Shown here one piece after another: positions 23,705-32,231 of a DNA stretch of 64,000 nt. Source of the DNA: Chloroflexota bacterium (GTDB taxonomy: Bacteria > Chloroflexota > Anaerolineae > Anaerolineales > Villigracilaceae); NCBI GenBank assembly GCA_016191845.1, contig JACPVF010000014.1, positions 1-64,000 on the forward strand, given 5' to 3'. A model generated the notes under the pieces. That model saw only the letters and a list, made by a program, of their open reading frames with translations, was not told the origin of the DNA and did not search any database. Position numbers and translations under genes: made by a program. Each line of letters begins with the position of its first letter. Position 1 is the first letter of the stretch.

Positions 23705-25156
23705 TTATGGCAACCTATCGGCCCAGTCCAACCCAATTCGAATCTCGATGTCCACCCCCTCCTCCCCGCCGGTCTGCAGGACCAGGTGGTCCCCTGTCAC
23801 CCCGAACAGTTCGATCAGATAGCGCCAGGCATATATCTTGGGCGCATACAAGACCAATTTGCTCCGTTCCAGCACCTCATTTGAGGAGGCAACCTCCACC
23901 ACCTGCAGGCCTCGGGAGGACAGGGTTTCAGCAGTCCGCTGACCCAGCCCGGGGAGGCCGGTGGTGTTGACCACCCGCAGGCGCGCCCCATCGGCCAGGG
24001 CCAGGGAGAGGGGTTCCCCCTGAGCTTGTGGGTGCAGCGGTCCACCGGGCAGGAAGAGTTCATCCCGCAGGATGCGGATCGCATCCGGGTGGGGCCTCAA
24101 CACGCTGGAGGGAATTCCGTTCAGGGGAACCGTGGCAAAGGAGACCATGCCCTCATCGATGACACCCTGGCGAATGTTTCCTGCAGGGATTTCCTGCGCC
24201 AGTGCGGCCAGCTTCACGGCCTCCTCCAGGGACAGATTGGTGTGGATGCCGGCTGAAAAGGCTTGATACAACTGCGGGGCCTGCAACAAGAGTTGGGGAA
24301 AGTAGGCCGGGTCGAGCACCTTGTCCCGCACGGCCCAGACCACCTTCTGCTGGCGTCTGGCGCGGCCGAAGTCCCCACCGCTGCACCCCTGGGACTCATC
24401 CCGGCAGCGTGCATATGCCAGGGCGCGCCTTCCATCCAGATGGCGCATGCCGCAGCAGGTCAGCACGAAATGGTCCTTTCCCGAGCCGAGCGGATCCAGT
24501 TTCAACTTTTCATCGGAATAGAGGTCGATCCCGCCGATCCGGTCGATGACGGAGACAAAGGTGTCGAAATCAACCTGGACATAGTAGTGGATCGGCAGGC
24601 CGATCAACTGGGTCACCGCCTGCATGGCCAGGCCGGGGCCGCCGCCCGGCAAGCGGGCAGCCTCCCCAAGGGTCCAGGCCGTGTTGATACGGCTGTAGCC
24701 AAAGCCGGGGATGTTCACCCACAGATCGCGCGGGATGGACAGCATCCCTGCCGTCCGGGTCAGTGGATCAACACTGAGCAGCAGGATCGTATCGGTGCAG
24801 TTCGGGCACCCCTCGCCGCTGTTCTCCCCACCCCGCAGTCCGAAGAAGACGAAGGTAATGCGGCTGGCCCCATCCCAGGAAGGAGGCGTTGCCTCTGGCA
24901 GGGCAGGCATGGCCTCGTCTTCTTCTATTATTCCCGGTATCCCTGCCATAGGGGGTGGGTACGGAGCCTCCAGGAGGTCCGGCCTCTCTCTGCTGCAATA
25001 GGCGGGCGGAATGCCCGGCAAGGCGGTTACCTGCCAGCAGGCCACACCCCAACGCGTCAGCAGGAACAGGGCTATGGCAACAGCCAACGCACATCCCCAA
25101 AAGAGGAACATCCCTTGGAGATGTCCTGTCTGCTTCTTATCGGATGTCTGCATCAT
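23705..25156 (-). CDS. LytR-CpsA-Psr (LCP) family protein with LytR_C domain
   Basis: 483 aa. An N-terminal TM segment (about 17-37) is followed by an extracellular LCP core (about 90-330). The core shows 'SIPRDLWVNIPGFGYSRINT', 'YYVQVDFDTFVSVIDRIGGID', 'HLDGRRALAYARCRDES' and 'GDFGRARRQQKVV'. The Arg/Asp pattern fits the polyprenyl-phosphate binding site. A LytR_C domain (~395-480, 'LRVVNTTGLPGLGQRTAETL') ends the protein. LCP enzymes attach glycopolymers to peptidoglycan from undecaprenyl carriers. In this operon it may attach a surface polymer for the pilus. Confidence 0.85.
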   Translation of the reverse strand: MMQTSDKKQTGHLQGMFLFWGCALAVAIALFLLTRWGVACWQVTALPGIPPAYCSRERPDLLEAPYPPPMAGIPGIIEEDEAMPALPEATPPSWDGASRITFVFFGLRGGENSGEGCPNCTDTILLLSVDPLTRTAGMLSIPRDLWVNIPGFGYSRINTAWTLGEAARLPGGGPGLAMQAVTQLIGLPIHYYVQVDFDTFVSVIDRIGGIDLYSDEKLKLDPLGSGKDHFVLTCCGMRHLDGRRALAYARCRDESQGCSGGDFGRARRQQKVVWAVRDKVLDPAYFPQLLLQAPQLYQAFSAGIHTNLSLEEAVKLAALAQEIPAGNIRQGVIDEGMVSFATVPLNGIPSSVLRPHPDAIRILRDELFLPGGPLHPQAQGEPLSLALADGARLRVVNTTGLPGLGQRTAETLSSRGLQVVEVASSNEVLERSKLVLYAPKIYAWRYLIELFGVTGDHLVLQTGGEEGVDIEIRIGLDWADRLP

Positions 25157-25164
25157 GTCCCCGC

Positions 25165-26049
25165 CTACATCAAGCCCGCGCCCAGGAAGGGAGCCAGGAT
25201 GGACAGTACCAGCCCCAGCACCGCCATCACCCCGAACAGTCCGGCCCGCTGGCGCACCAGGGCGGCGCGGGCTTCGGTCAGTTCCACCACCGTGCGGTGA
25301 ACGGATTCCTGCAGGCTTTGCACGCTGGCCAGGATGGGGCGGTTATTGGCGAAGAAATCCTGGATGTCGCGCAGGAAGAGTGTGGCTTCCACGTCGGCGG
25401 GATCCGGCAGGTGGGCGCGCGTGACCTCCACGGCCTTGGAGAAGTCATCCACTTCCATGCGCGCCACCAACAGACCCAGCAGGTTGCAAAACGGTCCGCC
25501 CACAGCCGAGGTACGACGCAGCGCCTCCTGCACCCCCACTCCGGAGGAAAGCAGCGCGCCCAGCACGGACAGGCCGGTCAGCATGTTGTTGCGCAAGGCT
25601 TCGGCCCGTTTGCGAGCCAGGCTCCGCAGGCGCGCATGGGGACGGCGCAGACCCAACAGGATGAAGATCGCAGCCACCACAGGTGCAGCCGCGATCATGT
25701 TCAGGGCCGCCAGGGCGCCGGCCAGGAGGCCGCCCACCAGCAGAAAGGCGGAGAAATCGCGCAGGGCGGCGGCGTAGAAATCCCCGGGCGTGTCATACGG
25801 ATACCCCGCCCGGCGGAGTCCCCCCACCACATCCGCCAGATCGCGCGCCCGGGCCGCGTCGAAGCGCGCCGGCCAGATCGCCACAAGCAGCGCTTCCCAG
25901 GTCGAACGCTGTTTCCCGCCGGTCCCTTCGGAAGGGAAGGACATCAATCGCTGGCGGCCGATATCTCCCAACGCAGACTGGAAGGCGGTCATCAGTTCAA
26001 AGCCCAGCACACTCAGGCTGAGCGCGCCGAGGAAAGCCAGAAGGGTCAT
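25165..26049 (-). CDS. Type II secretion F-domain (TadC-like) membrane protein
   Basis: 294 aa from the ATG at 26049 (AGGAG upstream; ATGA overlap with the gene above). TM segments lie near residues 2-20, 100-135 and at the C-terminus. The cytoplasmic helices include 'VGVQEALRRTSAVGGPFCNL' and 'LPDPADVEATLFLRDIQDFF'. With the TadB-like protein at 2252-3184 it could form the pilus inner-membrane platform. No TadA ATPase gene accompanies it, which is unusual for a Tad operon. Confidence 0.65.
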   Translation of the reverse strand: MTLLAFLGALSLSVLGFELMTAFQSALGDIGRQRLMSFPSEGTGGKQRSTWEALLVAIWPARFDAARARDLADVVGGLRRAGYPYDTPGDFYAAALRDFSAFLLVGGLLAGALAALNMIAAAPVVAAIFILLGLRRPHARLRSLARKRAEALRNNMLTGLSVLGALLSSGVGVQEALRRTSAVGGPFCNLLGLLVARMEVDDFSKAVEVTRAHLPDPADVEATLFLRDIQDFFANNRPILASVQSLQESVHRTVVELTEARAALVRQRAGLFGVMAVLGLVLSILAPFLGAGLM

Positions 26050-27173
26050 GAAGGGTCTCCTGTGGAAAGATCGAACTGGAAGTCTAGCAGCTTCTGAAGC
26101 TGGGTTTCGCCGGGCTGTCGCCCGCGAAAACGCTTGCTGAACAGGGCCCGTCGCAGGGCGGCCATGTGCTGCTCGGAGCGCAGGACGCCATGCGGTGGGC
26201 GCGGCTCGGCATGGGACAGCGCGCCGCTGCCGGACTCCCAGGCGGTCCCGCCGAATTGCGGCGGCCATAGAGGGTACGCACAGGGATCCCAGTCCGGCAG
26301 GCGGCCCGTCTTCCAGGCGCGATGCCAGCGCCAGAGCGCCTCGAACCTCGGCCCCCACAGACCCCAGACCAGATCCAATTGCAAAGGTTCGTCCCGCAGC
26401 AGGTCCAGGGTCTCGGCACAGTGATGACAAACCGGGACAGCATTTTCGGGCCGCGCGTAGCGCCATTGAATCTCGGGCGGCGCCCCGTGCACAGGCTTCA
26501 GGATCGGGTGCCAGGAGGCCGGTTGCCCACAGCGCATGCAGTGGCTGGGAAATTCATGCCGCCAGGGAACGCCCGCCACCGAGGCCGCCACCAGTTCGTC
26601 CAGGTAGGGGGCTTCGGCCTGCAGCACCGAGTGGGAGAGCTTCACCGCCCCCTCGGGCAGGTTCCACTCGTCTGAAAAGTCCAGGAGGAAGCCGGCCGAG
26701 GAGACGATCTGCCCGCGTTCCCAGACGGAAAACCGTTTGCGCTGAACCTCGGGCCGCACCTCCGCGCCGTGCGCCTCGCGGATGCGGCGGAGGTCGGCCA
26801 CGGCCTCGGCCAGCAGGGCGAACAACAGATTGTCCATGCGCAGGCTGTCATCCAGCATCCCCTGCTGCGGCAGATCAGGGGAAACGGAGAGGATGGGCTG
26901 CAGGCAGGGTCGATAATCCACCGTCGGCCCGCACTCGACCACATAACGGCAGGCCGGCAGATTCACGAACTTCCAGGGGGAGAGCACCTGATCGAAGCGC
27001 ACCTGCCCTTTGCCATCCAGGGCGACCATCCGCATGGGGGGACAGAAGGCGGTATGGAAGGTGCGGGGTGCGTCGTTCGGATAAATAAAAGCCAGGAGGT
27101 CTTCGTCCAACTTGTGCATGAACATGGCGCCCAGGGCGCGTTGTCCGGATGTAATCAGCAAGTGCAGTCTCAT
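26046..27173 (-). CDS. Unknown protein with a zinc-ribbon
   Basis: 375 aa, soluble. A CxxC...CxxC pair, 'HCMRCGQ' (about 217) and 'VCHHCAE' (about 250), is a likely zinc ribbon. A helical segment 'NLLFALLAEAVADLRRIREA' lies at ~115-135, and Trp-rich stretches follow ('LWGPRFEALWRWHRAWKTG'). It overlaps both neighbours by ATGA, tying it to the TadC-like protein downstream and the initiator-like protein upstream. Role unknown. Confidence 0.6.
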   Translation of the reverse strand: MRLHLLITSGQRALGAMFMHKLDEDLLAFIYPNDAPRTFHTAFCPPMRMVALDGKGQVRFDQVLSPWKFVNLPACRYVVECGPTVDYRPCLQPILSVSPDLPQQGMLDDSLRMDNLLFALLAEAVADLRRIREAHGAEVRPEVQRKRFSVWERGQIVSSAGFLLDFSDEWNLPEGAVKLSHSVLQAEAPYLDELVAASVAGVPWRHEFPSHCMRCGQPASWHPILKPVHGAPPEIQWRYARPENAVPVCHHCAETLDLLRDEPLQLDLVWGLWGPRFEALWRWHRAWKTGRLPDWDPCAYPLWPPQFGGTAWESGSGALSHAEPRPPHGVLRSEQHMAALRRALFSKRFRGRQPGETQLQKLLDFQFDLSTGDPS

Positions 27174-28552
27174 GATGGTTCACAGGCTCCTTCGCCAAAG
27201 AGGATGGCCCGCACGATCGGCAGGCGTAAATTGCCGGCCCCCATAACCTTATTCCAAGCGGGAGCCAGCGGATGATTTAACGAGAGAGGCAGGGCATAGC
27301 CCTGTTTGGGGGTGGCATCGATCAACTCCAGCAGTTCGGCCGGCGGCAGGTCGGCCAGCTGGCGGAAGATCCCGCGCGCTTCGCGCAGCGGGTGTTCGCG
27401 CAGGCGACTAAGGGCATAGCCCAGCGGGTCGGACAGGTTCCCACTCCTGGGACTGGCCGCATACAACACCCAGGAGACCAGGGCATGCACGGAAGCCTGC
27501 GCCTCCAGAAGTTCACGCTGCACCCGGGGGTGCACCTCGTTTTGCTGCAGGAGAGCCTCGAGTTCCCAGAAGGGCGGCGCCGCCTCCGCCACCTGAACAG
27601 CGTGTTGGGGGGCGGAAGTGTTTTTTCGATTGGTGTTTACGGGGTGTTTAAAAGAGTTAAAACCGGTCCCATCCGCGTCCGCCATACGACTCCCACCTGC
27701 GCCCGCTATGCCTTCCACCCGCGTCCGTATATGAATTCCAGGCGCGTCTGCCATATGCGTCCCATCCGCGTCCGTTGTATGGCTTCCATCCGCGTCCAGC
27801 GGCTCGTCCAGAAGGACGCGAAAGACGCGCGGCATGCTGTCCACGCGCAAATCGAGATCCAGGCCGGAATCGGGCACATCCACCTCCTGCAGAAAACGGG
27901 CCAGATCCCCGCCGCGTTGCTGGGTGGTCCACTGAGGATGCAGCCAGGCCTGCACGGTCTTGTAACGATTGGAACCGGCCAGTTCCGCCATCTCACGGTA
28001 GCCTCCCCGAAAGGTCACCCGCTCGCGCCGTTCCCCGGTGCGTGCATTCACGAAGGCCATGTCGCGCGCCACGGTAATCAGCCAGGCCTGGGCGGGGGTC
28101 AGGCCGAAGGCGGGGATGGTGTGGGTGATGAAGAAGTGCGGGATGTGGATGTCGCCCAGCGAGTCGATCACCCGCCGATGCAGGGACTGGGCCAGAGAGT
28201 CCAGGTTCGCAGAGTAAGCCGGTCCGGCCGCAACGCGCACGATGTCCATGACCGTATTCAAGGGCAAGGCCTGTGGAGTGAGCCCGGTGGAATCAAGCAA
28301 GGATCCCAGGTCCATATTCAGGAGTTCCTGCAGGGCTGCGGCCAAAGTCAATCCTTCCGCAAGCCTGCCTTGAAGATGGGATTGGATCGCGGCAGAGTCC
28401 ATGCGGGTCAGGCGGGGTGTCATATGCACCCGATAGCGAATCGGCGCCTGATGGGGACGCCCATCGCGGCCGCGCCGAAACCGGCGGTAACCGATTGGAT
28501 CGACGCGTTGCACCAGACCGTCCAGGCAATTTTGGGTGGCCGCGTCTTTCAA
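27170..28552 (-). CDS. Initiator-like protein, downstream part after an in-frame amber codon
   Basis: 460 aa if read from the TTG at 28552; the first ATG (28423) would remove a conserved-looking wing. It is in the same frame as the upstream DnaA-domain-I gene, separated by one TAG (28561-28559) and two sense codons. 'VQRVDPIGYRRFRRGRDGRP' and 'IRYRVHMTPRLT' read like the continuation of the winged helix that begins just before the stop. Later parts include a helical region (~90-180), a repetitive Asp/Gly/His linker (~250-300) and a C-terminal helical domain. There is no ribosome site before the TTG. It is either a pseudogene part or a readthrough product. Confidence 0.6.
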   Translation of the reverse strand: MKDAATQNCLDGLVQRVDPIGYRRFRRGRDGRPHQAPIRYRVHMTPRLTRMDSAAIQSHLQGRLAEGLTLAAALQELLNMDLGSLLDSTGLTPQALPLNTVMDIVRVAAGPAYSANLDSLAQSLHRRVIDSLGDIHIPHFFITHTIPAFGLTPAQAWLITVARDMAFVNARTGERRERVTFRGGYREMAELAGSNRYKTVQAWLHPQWTTQQRGGDLARFLQEVDVPDSGLDLDLRVDSMPRVFRVLLDEPLDADGSHTTDADGTHMADAPGIHIRTRVEGIAGAGGSRMADADGTGFNSFKHPVNTNRKNTSAPQHAVQVAEAAPPFWELEALLQQNEVHPRVQRELLEAQASVHALVSWVLYAASPRSGNLSDPLGYALSRLREHPLREARGIFRQLADLPPAELLELIDATPKQGYALPLSLNHPLAPAWNKVMGAGNLRLPIVRAILFGEGACEPS

Positions 28553-28558
28553 CAGACG

Positions 28559-29074
28559 CTAGAAGGCGCCATGACTCAGGGCGCTGAAACGCAGCACCTC
28601 CCGGCTGTGCAGGGGCTGTCCCTCATTGCCCTTTTGATCCTGTCTTCTCCAGGCTGCCTGGTGAAAGCCGATATACAGCCAGATGGCCTTGGGACCGATC
28701 TCCCGGCCCAGCCGCCTCAGATAACCCTTCACCACCACCTGCCTGTGCGGCTGGACGATGCGGTCGTAGTCCAGCCAGGCCACCGGCTCAACAGACAATT
28801 GTGGCTCCTCCTCCTCAGGCTCCTCCGTTTCAGCGCCGGAGACGAACCGCACGGTCACCGCCCGCTCCAGGTGATCGTTTAGCCAATCTTGAATCGGTGC
28901 AGTCAATCGCGCCTCAAGCCAGTCACGGGCATAGGCGTTTTGCGCGCGCACGGTGAGGAGCCCCCCTTCCAGGGAGAGGGCCTGTGTATCCCGCACCCAG
29001 GTTTCGAAGGCGGCACGCGGCAGGTCCGACTGAAGATGGGCCAGGACCGGCTGCCAAATCTGCCCGGTGGTCAT
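28559..29074 (-). CDS. DnaA domain I fused to a winged-helix, ending at a premature amber stop
   Basis: 171 aa from the ATG at 29074 (GGGAGG upstream). Residues ~5-78 are a DnaA domain I: 'WQPVLAHLQSDLPRAAFETW' and 'NAYARDWLEARL'. They are close to residues 7-76 of the host DnaA at 52504 ('NAYARDWLESRL'). An acidic linker ('ETEEPEEEEPQL') is followed by a wHTH beginning 'IGPKAIWLYIGFHQAAW'. The frame ends in TAG at 28559-28561 and simply continues in the next ORF. DnaA domain I binds DnaB and other partners, so the full protein would be a replication initiator or helicase recruiter without an AAA+ domain. Confidence 0.8.
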   Translation of the reverse strand: MTTGQIWQPVLAHLQSDLPRAAFETWVRDTQALSLEGGLLTVRAQNAYARDWLEARLTAPIQDWLNDHLERAVTVRFVSGAETEEPEEEEPQLSVEPVAWLDYDRIVQPHRQVVVKGYLRRLGREIGPKAIWLYIGFHQAAWRRQDQKGNEGQPLHSREVLRFSALSHGAF

Positions 29075-29264
29075 GCTCGCACCTCCCCGAAGCAAATTAG
29101 TGGGTCCATGCAAGGAGATGCGCCCCATCGTGCCTCCATCTTGAGGAGCTCATCTATCCTTCCCGTTTCTCGGATGCAGGCGGCTGCATGTGGAGGATTC
29201 GTAAGCGGCATGGAACCTGCAGTGCAACGGATCTCAAGGATCCCAATTGGCTTCTGGCAGACTC

Positions 29265-29792
29265 TCATTGGGCTCCCTCCCGTGATGGCGGGAGGGGGAG
29301 TTCGTGGCTCGCCGGGGTAAGCCGCAGCCGCCCCTCGCGATACTCCTGCAATCCAAAATCCAACAGGGCGGAGACCAGTTCCCCGATTGGCACGTTCAGG
29401 CCCTCCTCGCCGGCCAGGGCAGATAATTCCCCTTTGAGTTCCTGTGGAAAACGACGCCAGGTGGTGATCACCCGCCAGCGCGCTTCGGGGCGCTTGATTC
29501 TGGATGGGCCGGGATCATTCCCAATGGGAAGCAGGGTCATGTGCAGGCGACGCGGGTGAGGACGCGGATGGAGGTCAAAGTCTCCGCGCGCATAACAGTC
29601 CAGGGCGTGTTCGATCAACCTGCGCGCCACCTCGCCCACAGGGACGAGCAGGTCGGCTGCTAAGGTCTTCACCTCCAAGGCCAGGTTCGGATTCACCCCA
29701 CGGTACACGGCCTTGTCCTTCCCGTGCCGCTTCTCCCAACGGCGGTTTCGTCGGCGCGGCATGGCTTCGATAGGATCTCGCCTGCGTTTCAT
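29265..29792 (-). CDS. ParA partner with two RHH-like units (putative)
   Basis: 175 aa; the start overlaps the ParA stop (ATGA). A basic N-terminus ('KRRRDPIEAMPRRRNRRWEK') leads to two similar segments: 'LALEVKTLAADLLVPVGEVA...ALDCYARGDFDL' and 'LKGELSALAGEEGLNVPIGE...LLDFGLQEYREGRLRL'. Each has the strand-helix-helix spacing of ribbon-helix-helix proteins. RHH proteins often serve as the centromere-binding partner of ParA in plasmids. The partition role is inferred from operon position. Confidence 0.5.
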   Translation of the reverse strand: MKRRRDPIEAMPRRRNRRWEKRHGKDKAVYRGVNPNLALEVKTLAADLLVPVGEVARRLIEHALDCYARGDFDLHPRPHPRRLHMTLLPIGNDPGPSRIKRPEARWRVITTWRRFPQELKGELSALAGEEGLNVPIGELVSALLDFGLQEYREGRLRLTPASHELPLPPSREGAQ

Positions 29793-30571
29793 CCCGCCCC
29801 CTCGAACTTCAATACATGTTTCGTCAGGGCCTGGTATTCCTTGGCGGCGCGGCAGAGGGGATCCACCTCGAAGATGGTCCGGCCCAGCGCAGCGCTTTCC
29901 CGGAGCAGGGTGGCGCGGTGGATGGGCGGCAGCAGGCTGGCTTCGAAGCGTTCGCGCAGATTCTCCAGGGTGGCCTGGCTCTCGCGGGCCTGCTCGTCAT
30001 AGAAGGTGGGCAGGATGCCCAACAGGCTGCCGCGCCATTTCTTTTGCTCCTGCAGGGCACTCAGCTGCCGCAGCATCTTGCCGAGGCCATCCACGGAAAG
30101 GAACTCCGTGGCAGTCGGCACGATCACCAGGTCCGCCGCCCAAACTGCCCGTTCCTGGATGCCGCCCACGCTGGGGGCCGTGTCGAAGAGCATGTAATCC
30201 AGACCATCTTTGAAAAAGCGACTGATCGACTGGCGGATGGCGGAAATGGGCTTATCCTGTGCGTTCAGGACCGTTTGGGCAGACAGGGTCTGCCGGTCGC
30301 CGGGCAGCAGGTACAGCCCATCCCGCCCGGTAAACCGCACCCAGGATTGGACAAAGCCGGCCTCCTGCGGAGATGAGCCCATGGTTAGCAGGTGGAAGGC
30401 GCCCGGTTCGGGGTTGCGTCCCAGGTCCGTCGCAGCTTGCCCCTGTGGGTCCAGGTCGATCAGCAGGACCCGCTTGCCCCTTTGACTCAAACCATGCGCC
30501 AGGGAGACGGCAGTGGTGGTCTTACCCACACCACCCTTCTGACTGGCGATGCAGATCACTTTGGCGGACAT
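29789..30571 (-). CDS. parA: ParA family partition ATPase
   Basis: 260 aa. The deviant Walker A 'KGGVGKTTTA' (residues ~12-21), 'LIDLDPQGQAATDLG' and 'YMLFDTAPSVGG' identify a ParA/Soj ATPase without an N-terminal HTH. It would move or segregate the element when it is extrachromosomal, or position the transfer machinery. It shares an operon with the RHH-like protein and a 49-aa membrane protein whose stop overlaps its start. Confidence 0.93.
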   Translation of the reverse strand: MSAKVICIASQKGGVGKTTTAVSLAHGLSQRGKRVLLIDLDPQGQAATDLGRNPEPGAFHLLTMGSSPQEAGFVQSWVRFTGRDGLYLLPGDRQTLSAQTVLNAQDKPISAIRQSISRFFKDGLDYMLFDTAPSVGGIQERAVWAADLVIVPTATEFLSVDGLGKMLRQLSALQEQKKWRGSLLGILPTFYDEQARESQATLENLRERFEASLLPPIHRATLLRESAALGRTIFEVDPLCRAAKEYQALTKHVLKFEGAG

Positions 30572-30705
30572 GCGGCCCCTCCCCCCTTACCCGGCATGTA
30601 TTTCTTCACGTAGCGCCTGCCCAGGATAACGAGGATCCCGCCGATCCCTAGGCTGCTCAGGAAGGTGAGAATGGTGAATGAAATGGCGAGGAGCATGTCC
30701 ATCAT
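30556..30705 (-). CDS. 49-aa membrane protein upstream of ParA
   Basis: Starts MMDMLLAISFTILTFLSSLG with GGAGG 7-8 bases upstream. One TM segment (about 4-28) is followed by a basic tail 'GRRYVKKYMPGKGGG'. Its stop lies 16 bases inside the parA gene, so translation is coupled. The membrane pattern and ribosome site make it a likely gene. A membrane anchor for the ParA system is possible but unproven. Confidence 0.6.
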   Translation of the reverse strand: MMDMLLAISFTILTFLSSLGIGGILVILGRRYVKKYMPGKGGGAACPPK

Positions 30706-30875
30706 GGCTGCACCTCCGGCAGGGGACCGCCTGTCGTGTCCAGGCTGTTCCTAAAATTGGGTGTCCTGCGCCGAGGTAAATGGAGATGGAATTGCGCTGC
30801 GCATGGATCCTGTCCGGCAGGTTGCCACCTGGCCCCTCGATTTGGATTGACTGTAGAGTGTATGTGTTTTGCCAT
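30702..30875 (-). CDS. 57-aa hypothetical protein
   Basis: An ATG at 30875 with AGGAA close upstream opens a frame MAKHIHSTVNPNRGARWQPA... that ends in an ATGA overlap with the 49-aa membrane protein. It is Pro/Arg/His-rich with no recognisable motif. The coupling to the next gene is its main support; it could also be an untranslated leader. Confidence 0.35.
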   Translation of the reverse strand: MAKHIHSTVNPNRGARWQPAGQDPCAAQFHLHLPRRRTPNFRNSLDTTGGPLPEVQP

Positions 30876-30896
30876 GCTTTCCTTCTGGTCCTGGAA

Positions 30897-30926
30897 ATGA
30901 AATGAGCCGCTTGTCGGCGGCTCATT
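30897..30926 (-). terminator. Terminator after the two-TM/HTH gene
   Basis: AATGAGCCGC (30901-30910) pairs with GCGGCTCATT (30917-30926), followed on the minus strand by CATTTCC. It lies about 25 bases beyond the stop at 30952. Confidence 0.7.
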
Positions 30927-30951
30927 CATAGCAGGGGCGGGTACGGTTTCT

Positions 30952-31647
30952 CTACGGTTTGGACTCCGAACTACGGTACGATTTGGGCGCTCTCTTTCCA
31001 GAGGATATCTCCGACAGGGACGGGTTCAGGGATTCTTCTGCGTGGGACAGGGGGCCAAATTCGAGTTGCAGTTCCCGCAGGATGCGGTGGCGCCAGTCAT
31101 AAAAGGTGGAGGGCGCCATCAACAACACCCCGTCCGCGCCGTACCCGAACTTGCGTCCCAGGAACTCCTCCAGGGTCTCGGCGGAAAAGAACGGATCCCG
31201 CTGCTCCCATTCCAAAACCGCCGCGCGAATCTCGATCAGGGGGAAGCGCGCCTGCTTGCCCCGTCTCTTTTTCGGGGTGCGGAGCAGATCCTGCATCTCC
31301 TGACGGGTGTGCTCTTTCTCCAATTCGGGCACCGACTTCGGATGAGGATTCAGATCGATATCGAGGACCCTGAATAGCAAGTGCCTGTGCTTTTCATTTA
31401 AAAGAAGGGAAGGATCGACTGCATCCGCATATTCCCGCAGCAATCGGTAGATGCAATACGTGTGACGGGCGCCGCGAATCACCAGAATCAAGGTCCCCGT
31501 CAGGAACAGCACCAGGGCAACCAAAGCCGCCTCGGATCCATAGTGATTCCAAAAATATCGGTAGAACCAGGTCAGGGCAATCGCCAGGAGAGCAAGGAGC
31601 AGGAGCAGCGCCAGGCCATGCCCGCCTGCTCGTTTCAAATCGTTCAC
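30952..31647 (-). CDS. Two-TM protein with a C-terminal HTH-like region
   Basis: 231 aa. Two TM segments (about 10-32 and 38-58) are followed by a cytoplasmic part with 'RFPLIEIRAAVLEWEQRDPF' and 'MAPSTFYDWRHRILREL', which looks like a helix-turn-helix or effector-recognition fold. The C-terminus is Ser/Lys-rich. It may be a membrane-bound regulator of the ParA operon downstream. No family is recognised. Confidence 0.6.
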   Translation of the reverse strand: MNDLKRAGGHGLALLLLLALLAIALTWFYRYFWNHYGSEAALVALVLFLTGTLILVIRGARHTYCIYRLLREYADAVDPSLLLNEKHRHLLFRVLDIDLNPHPKSVPELEKEHTRQEMQDLLRTPKKRRGKQARFPLIEIRAAVLEWEQRDPFFSAETLEEFLGRKFGYGADGVLLMAPSTFYDWRHRILRELQLEFGPLSHAEESLNPSLSEISSGKRAPKSYRSSESKP

Positions 31648-31892
31648 GAACCAATCCTCTAGGGTGGGAATAATGGGCTGGTGATTTTAAGAGCGGGGAA
31701 GGGGATGGTAAAGGGATGAATGTCCCGAATGGGACGGACTCTCTTCGGCAGATTTTGTGACAGTTCACGAGAATTGCTTTCGGAATCTACCAATCGTGTG
31801 CACAGCGTCCATTCGTCACTGCAATATTTTCGGAGGGAATTTCGGACTTCAATCCGTAGGGAAACCGAAGTCCGGGATGCTACAAGTTGGTC
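31648..31892. other. Divergent intergenic region between element halves
   Basis: About 245 AT-richer bases separate the minus-strand operons from the plus-strand excision/integration block. Divergent promoters must lie here, but I see no strong pair of hexamers. This region and the flanks of 32.2 kb are the likely switch region of the element. Confidence 0.4.
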
Positions 31893-32132
31893 ATGAAGAT
31901 CCCACAACGAAAGCACGTCCCGTCCGCCTCTGAATCGGCCCCCATCCACTCCAACACCCATGGCGACTTGAATCCACCCAATCCAACAGATGCAGATCGG
32001 ATTGCATTAAACAACATGTTCAAGGCCATCGCGGAGTATGGGAGGAGAGTCCGCTTGCACCGCCAGTCGAAAGGGACTTTGCCGGTCACGGAAACTCCGC
32101 AGGTTGATGAAGGATCATCTACCGGAAAGTGA
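31893..32132 (+). CDS. 79-aa hypothetical protein
   Basis: Starts MKIPQRKHVPSASESAPIHS and contains 'ADRIALNNMFKAIAEYGRRVRLHR', a plausible amphipathic helix with a basic end. There is no strong ribosome site. It precedes the excisionase-like gene on the same strand. A small DNA-binding or accessory role is possible. Confidence 0.45.
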   Translation: MKIPQRKHVPSASESAPIHSNTHGDLNPPNPTDADRIALNNMFKAIAEYGRRVRLHRQSKGTLPVTETPQVDEGSSTGK

Positions 32133-32207
32133 CAACCTTCCTTCTGGAAATGAAGACTTAACCACCTGTAAGATCCGATTCATCGGTCTTCCCCCTTCTT
32201 GCAAAGG

Positions 32208-32213
32208 TATAAT
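32208..32213 (+). promoter_or_regulatory. TATAAT -10 box for the excisionase-like gene
   Basis: A consensus TATAAT lies 18 bases before the ATG at 32232, with GGAG between. No obvious -35 is visible. Confidence 0.45.
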
Positions 32214-32231
32214 TTCCCCAGGAGATAATGC

